Positions 39,201 to 50,640 of a DNA stretch of 64,000 bases are shown one piece after another. The notes beneath the pieces were generated by a model. It ran no database searches and was not told the origin of the DNA. It saw only the letters and a program-made list of their open reading frames with translations. Position 1 is the stretch's first letter. Each line of letters starts with the position of its first letter. Made by a program: the position numbers and the translations under genes. The stretch is from Acanthochromis polyacanthus (taxonomy: Eukaryota; Chordata; Actinopteri; Pomacentridae): contig NC_067121.1 in NCBI RefSeq assembly GCF_021347895.1, positions 28,693,974 to 28,757,973 of the forward strand, given 5' to 3'.

Positions 39201-40579
39201 AAATACGTCTCTGAGAAAAAGCAGAAACAACTTTTAAACTGCTGCTTACAAGCTCAGTTTGACCTAATTTATATCCAGTGTGTAGGGTTAGTCATGATAT
39301 ATCAAATTTGTATGTATGTATTAATCAAAGGCAACAGTAAAGACTCTTGTCATGCATTATTTCGCTCATGTTGCCAGCTTTGGCTTTATTCTCATGGAGT
39401 ACAGTATTGTGATTGCCAAAGCGAAGCGCTCTGTGTCTCTGTTGTTTCAGGCCTGGGGAGAGTAATGGACTTGGCAACATCGTCTCTCATGACTCCGACC
39501 AGCGTGGTTTGTGTCAGTTTATCTGGACGCCACTGAAAAATGCTGAGAGCAGAACAAGACAGTGCTTTTGTTTGAGGAATAAGCCGAGGCGTCTGTGCAA
39601 ATGACCCTCTACATCTCAACGCATCCCCTCGAAAATGGCTAAATTATCCACATTTGCTGTAAAGCCACATGCACATACAGACACATTAGCATTATGGCTG
39701 TGACCTTTCCTGATAACGGTCGGATGGCTATCTGCCGACCTTGCTGTGTTAACAGTTTGTCCGCTAGCTGCTTTTTCTCTCCCTTTCTCACTTAATGGAT
39801 CCCCTAATGTGATCTTTGTAGGAGAGAGAGAAACATGAGAGAGAGGAGAAACAAGAGTGGTATATCAGAGAAAGGGAGAAAGAAGGGAGCGACGGAGTCT
39901 GAAACTATGCAAAGTGAGACGAGCTTTGACTGAGAGATGACATTTCTGACTGCTTCTTGAAAGTCAGCGCTATTTTTAAGTACACTTGGAGAAGATAACT
40001 AAAAATAAAGCATGCATCTGTCTCTAATTCTTCGCATAATTTAACAGCACAAGTACTGTAATTGACAGTTCTGTAGTTCCCACTAGAATAATGTGGGGTC
40101 CTCATTCGACTCCTCTTCAAATCCACTGGCACAGAAGGACATTATAGGCTTCCAGAGTTTAGGTTTGCATCCCGTAATTTATTTTAATTGCCAAGTATGG
40201 AGGAAGTAAGGAACCAGGGTCTGTCTTTTGTCTTACAGGTTCCATTTTGCTAAGCGTTCACACCCACAGACACACGCAGACACAGGGCCTGTATGATGAG
40301 GTTGCAACCTTGTAGCTCTGTTATAAAGCTTCTGACCTCAGACCCGTTATCACACCACAGGACCTGCACAAACAATATGGGGTAAGATCCTTAGTCCCGA
40401 TTGGATGAGATTTAATTAATGTCATGACCTAAACCAATGCTTCATGGAATCAGAGTTGGGAACATTTAAAGAGGAAGTCTTACAAATTCTAAAAATATGT
40501 TTGTACATTATACCACCTCAAATTAAAACTTCACCCTTTGTTCCTAAATCTTTTGTATTAAATGTTTTGTATTTTTTTC
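36214..40579. other. Unannotated DNA
   Basis: No gene supported. A small tandem duplication is at 36,815-36,856. The stretch 37,340-37,660 is less AT-rich and structured like a possible conserved regulatory element (several TAAT cores), but this cannot be tested here. Short frames at 38,472-39,604 show no domains. Confidence 0.4.
36815..36856. repeat. Two-unit tandem repeat
   Basis: AATGTTTAATGTTTAAAAAA occurs twice in succession, a unit of about 21 bases that itself contains a repeated AATGTTT. Confidence 0.8.
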
Positions 40580-40710
40580 AATCTCAATGAACCCATTACG
40601 CACAAATAGACACACACAACCCAGCTGTCAGACAATATAAGTATAATGGACATTCTGTACAACCCTGAATTATGTCCAATGTCAAAACTAGCTTTAGATT
40701 TTTGAAAACG
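40580..40710 (+). repeat. Old repeat pair, copy A
   Basis: Hand alignment pairs this with 42,655-42,785. Both have an ACACACAACCCAGCTG block followed by CAG. About 45 bases later come CCTGAATTATGTCCAATG or CCTAAATTATGTCACATG, then an AAACT/AAATG and AGATTTT segment. A T-rich run precedes each. Family unknown. Confidence 0.5.
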
Positions 40711-42654
40711 GCTTCTACAGGGAATACATCTGACTTTTCAGTGTGTGTGGAGAACCTAAACTTTGGCAAAAAGAACAACATAAGCCTTTCCTGTTCAGTT
40801 TTTGAGCTCTTTAGTCTTCATTTGATAGGACAGTAAAGAGAGACAGGAGAAAGAGTAGAGGAATGACATGCATTTATTGTATATTATGCCCTAAACACCT
40901 GGCAGTCTGTGTGCCCCGAGTATGCAAGTTTTCCAGTTTCAAACACACTGTTTTGTATTGTTGAGATATTAGTTTGGACACATTTTGTTTAAAAAAATGC
41001 CATTGAAACCTGTATTTAAATTTAAACAACTTTAAAGAAGCATAGACATTACATCAGCGTTTGAAGGGTGATCTTTGTTGAGATATCTCGGATCATTTGA
41101 ATCTAAAAGGCAACCAACCTGAGCAGTTGTCAGCTGACAGAAAATTGTGTTTTTTGTAATGTATGTATTTTGGTCTAGCTGCTGCTATACATTTCCTTTC
41201 CAAGTTATTGCTCGCTGTATCACAGGCCTTCACTAATTTAAATGTATAATACAAACGGAGCAGCCCCAAGTGTGAATCCTGACTATAAATCCTGCTCCGT
41301 TTGTTTTTGGAGTCTGTCAGCGCGGCAGAAAGGGAGAGCATGATGTAAACATGAGAAAGATGGGAAGTGTGTAAAAGAACAACTTCAAAAAGTGGGAGCA
41401 TTTTAAACAGCAACCTCCGAGGAAATCTTTGAGTTTAATTTTCTCTCCTGGGAAATTACCTGCATCTGATTAGTGTCAATTATATTTATGAATACTATAA
41501 GTATTTGAACAGGGCCACCTGAAAATGAAAATCCAGAAGATGCATGGAAAAGCATTGGACTGCTCAGTGGATGGAGTGATGGACTGCCCCGACGGATGTC
41601 TTGTAATATCAGGGGAAACACAGAAAGTGAAGGCGGTTTGTGTACAAGTGGATGTAGGAAAAAGGCAACTTGGGAGACGGGGGGTAGGAAATTCAATTTG
41701 ATTGTAATCTGATGTACACATTCTCCTGTTTGTGAGTTAAATTAGATTTTAGATTTGTTTTCTCTGTCTCCCCTCTACCCCTTACAGTATTAGAGAGGGG
41801 GATTTATCTGGAAAGATCTATGGTTGTGTCTGATTGAAGAATCATGCTGAGGGAATAGTGGGCAGATGGTAATCTATCAAACAGACAACAAAGTGTTTTA
41901 GTTCGTGTTCTGTCGCCAAGGCACTGAAGAACAAACATCTTATTTTACCCTCAATTATAAAAGCTTTGGTTCATGGACACACTGTTCTCCTTTTGACTGG
42001 CTTAAGCTCCTAAACAACTGTTACAAGTTTTTAGTTTAGTTCAGTATGTTTGTCTCAGTACAGTGCCTTATTGTTGGTTTTACTACTTTTATTCTATTCC
42101 TCTTTCCAAAACATTATTCCAAACCGGCGACGACTCAATTCCATTTATACTCATAGAATATATCTCTCTCACTTTCTCTCTCTCTTACTTTCTACTCATA
42201 ACTTGTGCATTGTATTCTGCCCTTTTACGGATGTGAAGCTGATGTCTGTTCTTAATTCTTGATGTGGTTTTACAAAAATGACAGTTTTGCTTGTAATTTT
42301 TGTCATCGTGGGCACAGTACGTTTTTGGATAATTTCTTCAAATTTAGCACTAACACTCACTTGAATTCAATTAAGAACACATTAGATTTTGGTGCTGAAA
42401 GATTACTTTTACTTTGCAGAACATTTTTTGCTAGAAGTCAAGAATTCTTATGCTAATTAGAACAAAATCTTACCCAAATATCTGTCAAGATAAAACAATG
42501 AAGTGATAACCCGAGCCCTACCTCACTGACATCGTAATTCTGCGAAAACAGTTCTCTGATGATTATTCAGTGCAATAACTCTGAACAGAAGGATAAGTTA
42601 GTGTAACCTGCAGCTTGACTGGCTGTCGGTGGTGGTAATTTTTGTTTTTTTGTG
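40711..42654. other. Unannotated DNA
   Basis: No gene or mobile element recognised. Short CT-rich stretches lie near 42,160-42,195. Confidence 0.45.
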
Positions 42655-42785
42655 TCTTATTTAAATCCTGTAACACAAATACAGACACACAACCCAGCTG
42701 GCAGTGAAAAATAAAGATATGGGAAAAAATCTGCAAATCCCTAAATTATGTCACATGACAAAATGAAAGATTTTGATTTAAAAAA
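42655..42785 (+). repeat. Old repeat pair, copy B
   Basis: Same orientation as copy A at 40,580-40,710 and about 2.1 kb away. Similarity covers about 110 bases and fades on both sides, so it could be a local duplication or two insertions of an unidentified family. Confidence 0.5.
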
Positions 42786-45700
42786 GATAACTGCAACTCC
42801 AGTCTGTTACGACTGTGGCTATGGCGTGCCACAGCTTGGTTTACTGTAGTTTAAGCATCACTTTGCTTCAAACAATGCTTGTTAAATGGTGAAAAGCTTT
42901 GGAATTGGATGAACTGTGTCGAACAATTTGAAAACTTTCAAAAAACTGACAATCCAACAATAGTCCAGGTGTATGGGGGTGATTAAGCAGCCACGGATTG
43001 ACTATTTTGTCTTTAATTGTTCCTTATTCATTCTGCACACAATCACCTGTCAGCCTTGTGTGTTCATGTGCAACATTATAAATCCCTTCAGACACTCAGA
43101 GATGAAAAGTTGCACTTACTTGCCCCTCTCTATGACATCTTTAAGAGCAGACCATCGTCCCCATCTCGACTCAGTGTTGCTGTGATTACATGGTCAGCAT
43201 CTTAAACCTTGAGGCCACCTGGGCTCACAAAACTCACCTGCCCGTTCTTCTCTGTTTCTTGCCTGCCTGCTGCCGGGAAGAAAAAAAATATACAGAATTT
43301 TCTCCCTTTAGCTGTCTCCAAGGGTAGCCAGGACAAATCACCTGCTGTAAACCTCAGCCATGCACTCTGCTCACTGTTCCCTGTCTAAATTCAAATCAAG
43401 AGCCAAAAGCCAGGGAAAATGTGATGGGTGCAGGTGTGCTCGAAAAGGAGGGCAGTCTGAGCAGAGCGAGAGGAATTTTATTTGGGGAGAAAAAAAGTTT
43501 ACTTGTTTCATCTGTCCCCACTGTGGTTTCTCTTCCTATTACTTATTTCTTCCTGTTTTTAGTTTTCTTTGTGTTTCTCCCTTTGATGCACACATTTTCC
43601 TCCTAAATGCTTTCTCTATGAAGCAGTTTCTTCCGACCTTGGTTGTCAAATGCTGTTTTTTTTTTTTCTCTTTTCTGACCCTTCCTGCACCTACCATGTG
43701 GTTTCATCTCACTGTTACATTCAGTTTCATCCACCATGGTTGAAAGCTTCAATTCAGAGGATTTTCTTGTTTGTTTAGCCATTGTTCACGCCGACACTCT
43801 TTTTCTCACGGATTTTCTTTTACCAAAACGGACATTGCTGCCGTGTTAATATCCATGGATTAGGTGTTGCTTGTGAAAGCTACAGCTTTAGTGTTTTCCT
43901 AACAATGTGTACCAGTTTACCTACAAAAATTGACGAGCAGTGACGTGATAGAACCGCTGGATCTCTTCTCTATTTTCCTTGAGATTCTCTTTAAAGTCAA
44001 GTCGGCTTTTAGCCTTTGCACGGCATCTTAGTTAGCATAAACCGAAGTCAGCCAGAGATGGATTTAAAGACTTCTGTGATGTGAGACTCAAACAAACACA
44101 GATGTCAGACTTAAAAGCTTGATGCACAGTGTTGGAATAAGCATAGCTGTTGAATTAGTACTTCAGTGTCCTTGTTTTAGATGCAGTTCCACTATGAAGG
44201 AATCCTCTTATTTAAAAGACCTCAGTTGACTTTTTATCTGTGCAGTCGACACCACACGCAGTCATACTGTGCAAACCAGACTTAGCGGCTTCAGTAAACT
44301 ACAAGTGCATCCAGATTCAGTCTCACCGGCACCACATAAAATTTTATTAAAGAAAACTCCAACCCTGCTTTTGACTGCTTTGCATTCTTGCAGTGATGCC
44401 TTTATCAAGTGGCTATGAGGCGATTGCCATGCAGTGATGCTATGTAGTGTTTACCAACGCAGTGGCCTAATGACCACTGCACAGACTGCTCTGCTGCTGT
44501 GTCAGGAGAGCACAGTGAAGACCGCAGGCCAAAAAATAATTCTAAGAAGATGCAAAGGGTAGCAGCAGCATGAACAGCAAATAAACAACTGTGCTTTGCT
44601 TCATGATATCATCACCTTTTGTCATGTGCACATGCAGCTGAATTGCAGTGCCAAGACTGTTTAGTTAATTATGTGTATTGTTTTGTGCTCTGTCACATTG
44701 TGCAGAAATTTCTAACATGTTTAAGTGCATATTTAATTGACTATTGATACATACTTGGAAAGTCTTCAAAAATGCTTTTCATGCAAAGAATTTGTGTGAA
44801 GCTAAGAAGCCACTGCTGCTTCATAAATGTGCCTGACAGTTTCTCACACAATAATTTATCTGACACTATAACATATCTGAAAGCTTTATTTTAGAATTGC
44901 AAGGCAGTTTGTGAAGATTATTTAATATGGCTTTAGTAAATATTTAATTAAGATTTTCCTTAGCGATATCGCCGTTGCCATAAAATCCCATTTACTGTCC
45001 TGTGTAAACTAGATATTTATAATACCACAACAAGAATCATACACTTCTTTCAGCTTTACAACACACGAATCAGATAAAATAATTGTTAAACTTGTCCCAG
45101 GATCCGTTTTTTTATGCTGTCAGTGAGAAATGTCCACTTCAAGATGAAGTTTGCCTTGTTTTATCACTGCCAAGTTGTTGTACAAATGACAAACTGCTGA
45201 GACAGATGATCTTTGAGTTCTTCTGCTCTACACTGTGGCTGCTTCAGCCGACTTTAGTGCATGTACTGCTTCACAGGCACGAGTACTGGAGGAAATACAA
45301 ATAATTATGTGATTCTGAGGGGGAATCATGCCAAAATTATTAGACATAACTCACATATAAACATATTCGGTAAATAATTCTGGTGAGAATATGTTTAATG
45401 GTTGGGAATAGACTTTCTTGCTGGCCATTTAATCAATCTTAATCATGATTTTGTGATGAGATATTTAAAGGTTAAGTGTTTGAGAAGGAAGCACTGAAAA
45501 CACAAATACATTTACTTTTAGACATAATGACGAAAGGTAAAGTTGGAGCTAGGACATAAAGATGTGGCTACTGATAAATAAATGGCAGATCCAGGTGGTT
45601 TCTGAAAGGATGACATCTCTTAATATGTCAGTTAAAATCTTTTAAGGTGGTAATAATAAAACTGATTGGTTATTTAAATTTGTAATGGTAAGATTTTGAG

Positions 45701-47454
45701 AACTCCAGGATGTACACTGGCATAAAGAGAACAGATAATGATAAAGATTATTTTTTTGTTGCTTCACCAGCTCATGAAATGAAAGTTAACACTAAATTCC
45801 TTGGCAACCGTTGCCATCATTGCTGTTCAAATAAAGATATTGTATCTTAAAATTTTGTGGCACTGGCAATGATAGTGTATGGTAAATATTGTATCTCATA
45901 CATTTTAAAAATTGTGGTTTTGAAATGTAAAAACAATTCATTCATTAGCATTACATGTTACTATGTGAAAAATCCTGCACAGTCATTGATAGTAAAAACA
46001 ATCAATCGATCTGTTCTTTTATAATAAAATCTCCTTGAGTTTTCTCCATTTTATTCAACTCATGCTTACTTGTCACACATTCAGCTGTGTGGAGAGTGTT
46101 CTAATATCCCGATGGATCTTCGTAGACTGACTATTTGCGAGTGCCTTGATGAGTGCTCAGAGGAGCGCAAGGTGCATTTGGGACAAGGGTTTCTTGTTTG
46201 ACCACTTAAAAACAATTCGCTTGATTTGCACTCACCAAACCTCTTTCATCTCGCATCCCAATTGTGTTGCTTTTTGTCGAAACACAAAGAAAGTGAGTTT
46301 GACGGAAAACATGGGAGTGAGAGTCACTGACGAGCGGCAGCAAGCTGAGAGCTGGCTAATACCACACTGTGAGCTGAGAGTCTGCTGCTCGAAAAAGAAA
46401 TACAGTTACTTCAAAACACTTGTTCCCCTTAGTGCTGTACCTCCTCTGGATGAAGCACTCTGTGGTGATGAACACTGCCCCTGTGTGAGCAGCTCACTCG
46501 TCACTGACTTTGTCTTGTCTGTCCTTCTACTTATCGGATTATTGACCGGTCTTCACACTGTGCTGTGGCCCCTTTTTCCTCTCACATATTGCACCAAGTC
46601 TGCAGCTACCATGGAGGACACCAAAGTCAGGTCCATGGATTTTTTTATTGCATGTTCATTTGTATTTTTTAGTCTATATTGAAATTCTTGTGGAAGATGA
46701 ATTTAAGCCTGAACTCGAAGAGAAATGACTTAACCCCACTGTATATTTAATGTCTTGGTTACGATGCAACAGCTACTCCTACATGTAGGGCACGTCTTTA
46801 CTTGAAGATACAGCCAGAATACTGAACAGTTCTGTGTCCAGTTTCTTGTTTGGTGGTCATTTTCGTGTGTTTTTAAGGATGACTCCATTTTTAGTTGCAG
46901 TATACTTTAATCATTGAAACATCCACAGAAATATTAACTCTGTCTGTATCTCTTTCTGAATTTGTTTAATATAGAGGGACAAAAGAATTTCAGAAGAACA
47001 TAGCTAGCCTTAATAAACCAGAATCCTACATATTTAGTAAAGAAGGGCTTTCTTCTCTGTCATATTCTGAATACAAATTTAAACAAGTGTGTGTTGAAAG
47101 TCTAGGAAGTACTGTATAGTAGCAAAGTTGAAGGAGACAAGCTGACCAAGTCAGTTTAGCTGATTTACACTGAGGAATTTACTGGTGTGATGTGAAAGCC
47201 CAGAGAATTTCAACCCGTCTCAATGTCAAATAGTGTCATTTAGTTAAAGCCACTGCTGTCTGAGAGACACGCACAAGATGTCCTTTGGTGTCTGCGCCAC
47301 TTTGTTTAGTATTCAATGGCAACAGGAGTTTCTACAGTTGAAATACAGCTTAATGATGAGGTCAGAAGTGTAAATCATAATCCTCTCACTCAAGAGACAT
47401 GTTTGAGCCCTTCACATAGTATCATCTTATAACCTGAGTTTTGTTTTTGCTCAC
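42786..47454. other. Unannotated DNA, including an unrecognised 177-codon frame
   Basis: No gene is supported with confidence. The longest open frame in the window outside the Tc1 transposase runs 46,149-46,682 (177 codons from ATG). It has a hydrophobic stretch FVLSVLLLIGLLTGLHTVLW that could be a membrane segment, but no family resemblance, no repeats and no clear splice context. The stretch 44,370-44,650 is less AT-rich and may be conserved non-coding DNA. Confidence 0.4.
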
Positions 47455-47540
47455 CATTTCGTTAAGTTTAAACACCGAAAGTGCTTGGTTAAGTTTAGGA
47501 AAAGATCATTGTTTTGGTTAAAAGACATCCTTTAACAAAA
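47455..47540 (+). repeat. Dispersed repeat fragment, related to 55.45 kb
   Basis: It reads GTTTAAACACCGAAAGTGCT, TGGTTAAGTTTAGGAAAAGA, TCATTGTTTTGGTTAAAA. The same order of words, diverged, occurs at 55,449-55,515. I recall GTTTAGGCACCAAAACTACT-type repeats as abundant in percomorph fish. The repeat may extend outward on both sides (about 47,380-47,640). Confidence 0.55.
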
Positions 47541-49574
47541 TTAATGACATGACAAGGCAAGCTTCAAACTCTTTCATGGGCGTCCGATTAATCTACACAT
47601 TGAAAAAACGATGGTAAAGGGAGCCCAATGCATTAAAATGTGCTGCCAACAGCTCTGAAAAATGTGGCAATGTGACAATTCAGGAGTGGGTTCAGAATCG
47701 TGGGCTGTTGTAGCTCATTCTTTTGTTGTTGTTTTTTTGCCTTCTACATAGAAAGGCAACATGTGGAATGGCTCTCATTGACTTAGTATAAAATACTGTT
47801 TGTTTCCAATTAACCTGATAGAGCTTTTCATAACAGCAGTGTTTCGTGGGTCTTCAAATACAGCCATAGAAGGCATCAATAAAATAAATAATAAATAATT
47901 TCTCTAGTGCCCGTCTCTTATCAAGAAAAACATGTTTTGATCCTTTTTGCCTTATATAGCAAGTGCCTGCAGCTATTGTTCCTTTACTGCTGATGAATCT
48001 ATATCTGGCCATAATGTCACTGGCTTGCTGGAACACAGCTATAGGCACATCCAGGCCACTCTGCTCTGTGTCAGAAGTGCTTCTTCCAGGAAAACATTGT
48101 GTGCTCACCTCTGAGAACACATTGCAGTGAGGAAACGGCGCTGTCTCTGCCTGAGGGGCGCAGTTTGAAAACGCTACAGATTTCACGTGTCAGATGAGAG
48201 TGAGGAAGGTAGTTTGCAAACTCGACATCGAAATGTGTGTATAAGATAAAGTTGGTCACTCGTGTGGAGTTATGGGCTTTTGTGTGTGAAACGGCAGCAG
48301 TGATTTAGTATCTGCTTAGAGGAAGCATCATTCTACCTTTGTCGTACCAGAGCTTAACGTGATGGAAAATGTAAAAATGCTTCTTTGTGATACAGTTGTT
48401 GTATATCATTGGTGTTTGTGCTTTGTTGTGTTGCATTGTCCATGTTCCTGACCCAGCCGGTACAACTAGTCAAACCAATCTTCTCGAATTTTACATGTTG
48501 AAAGACTAAAAATGATGAGAAAAAGTAAAAACTACAAAAACATTCCATCTGACTGTAGCACTCAATATTGTATTTCATTGTCAGCTGCTCCAGTCACAAA
48601 GCTACAGTGTTATTTTTTTGGATGTTATCTACTTGTTGGTTGCCACGTCTCCCCTATTTCTTGTCAAAAGAAAATAGCCAACTTGTTATTTCAGTCTTCT
48701 GACTTCTGTACTTCCCTGACAACTACACAGCATGAATCCATGGGCTTTAGACAGTCTGTTATGATTGTAGCAGAATACCTACATGTCTGAAATCTCATTT
48801 TCAGAAATTTTTTGTGAAATATACTATATAAAACCTAATGTCTCAGGCTACTGCATGGACCATTCTGTTAAAATACAGCTCCTATTAGATATGCTCCCCT
48901 GCTAGCATATGGCCATTGCTCTGTTTAATCCTCCTGTAAGCTACACAGAGCAAAGCCGGTAAAAATTTTGTTGCAGTATAAAAATGTTCAGGTAGAAAAC
49001 TTTATGCTTTGAAGGAACAAAAATAATTTCATCGGTGGAGTTTAATTTGTAATCCTGACCCAGGCGTTGCTGTGGCACAATGGAAACTGCTGTGTTTGAG
49101 CCCAGAGGGGAAGATGATGTAACACTGCATCAGTGTTTCTCAGTGTTACTGCAGGTTGTTTTCACTATATGGCATTAATGTAGTTGGTTGTTATTCAGGC
49201 TTTCAATACTTGCGAATCTCGCGGTTCCTCCAAGTAGAGGCTTCCTAATTAACTCCCTTTTATTTCTCCTCATTTCTGTTTCTTATTTGTTTAGATTTTT
49301 CTCCATACTTCTATTCTTTTGTGTCTTCTTGCTGGCAATTGTTAACTCCCTCCCCAACTCCCACAGCTTTCTGAGCAGCTAAACAACTTTTGAAAAATGC
49401 CAGGGGAATGAAATCGCACTGGGAGGTGTGCAAATGTGTCATATGCCCATGTCAAGAGGATCTGCTGTTTATAACCTGCATTATACAAGCCATGACAAAC
49501 TCTGTAAATGGTGTTAGTAGTTTTTTAGACACAGCTTCTGAAAAATGTGAGTTTTTGCTTGTGTGCATTTCAAG
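47541..49574. other. Unannotated DNA
   Basis: No gene or transposon ends recognised. Open frames are all under about 110 codons. Confidence 0.45.
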
Positions 49575-49990
49575 ATAAGGTAAGATATGCTTCATTGTCC
49601 CTGAGGGGAACACTCACAGAACTGAATATTATGCAGTTACATAATCTAAATATGTACACAACATAGATCAAACACAAACGGCATGCTACAACTCTACCTC
49701 TTGTGCATAAAACAGACTCTATTTCTGCAAAATCTAATGCAATGACTATGACAGTATGGTCTGTAGGTGGCAGAGCATATTCAAAATTAAACAGTAAAAT
49801 AAAATTAAACAGATATCAAATCAATCAAATAAACTGAAACTAAATATTTAGTCAGTGTTGCACATGAAACATTATGGATAACACTGTAAAAGAGCAGGTA
49901 TATTTAAAACCTCTAAAACAATAAAAGGGTGAAAATCAATTGTGCAAAGAAGACGGAGGTCATAAATCAGATATTATAAATCGCAGTGAA
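49575..49990 (+). repeat. Decayed retroposon-like repeat
   Basis: It starts with GATAAGGTAAGATATGCTTC then ATTGTCCCTGAGGGGAA, close to the GATAAGATATACTTTATTGATCCC motif that marks many fish retroposon copies. A-rich sequence with ATAAAATTAAACAG-type words and a GTGCAAAGA block follows. It is heavily diverged, the boundaries are approximate, and the family is assigned from memory only. Confidence 0.4.
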
Positions 49991-50369
49991 ATGAGAGAAA
50001 GTGAACAGTCTTAAGCGTGCTATAATTCAGTACTGATGTGGTTAAAATGAAGAGATGTTCAATTCATGTGTGAAATTACTCAAGCTCTTTGTTCAGTAGT
50101 ATTGCAGACAAGCATTTGTGACATATGGGAGTTTGAGCTGACTTGTTTTGCTTTTATTTGCTCTAAAACGTCTTCATATACAAGCAGACGACAAATTAAA
50201 GGCAAAGTCAGGAACCTTGACACATTTTCACTCTGGTTTCTGTCTACTTATTCCTTTAGGGAGGGATCACTACAGATCTGTTCTCAGTTCTTCTCATTGA
50301 TCACATTCATCCTGATGAAAAACTTCGATAATTACAGGTGGGGTCTTTCCTAGAATGGCAGTGTCTCCA

Positions 50370-50640
50370 TCCATAGAGCCGCTGAATGGCTTAATGAAAA
50401 TGATGTTAATCAGGTGCGATGGCCTTTTGCAGTCGCCACGTCTTGACCTACTTGAACGCTCATTGGAGATTTTGGAGCGACATGTTTGACTGTGCTCTCT
50501 ACCATCATAATTAAAGTACTAAATGAGTGAATATCTTTTGGAATAATGGTCCCTGCAGTGGAGTTCCAGAGACTTGGAGAACCAATATCTAGGAGGACAG
50601 AAGCTGTTCTGACAGCACATAGATGAATATTATTATACTG
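50370..50640 (+). repeat. Possible decayed fish dispersed repeat
   Basis: The order of GGCCTTTTGCAGTCGCCA, TTGGAGCGACATGTTTGACT, TCTACCATCAT, GAATATCTTTTGGAATAATG, GAGTTCCAGAGACTTGGAGA and AGAAGCTGTTCTG matches a dispersed sequence I recall from fish genomes. I cannot name it and could be wrong. There is no coding potential. Confidence 0.35.
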
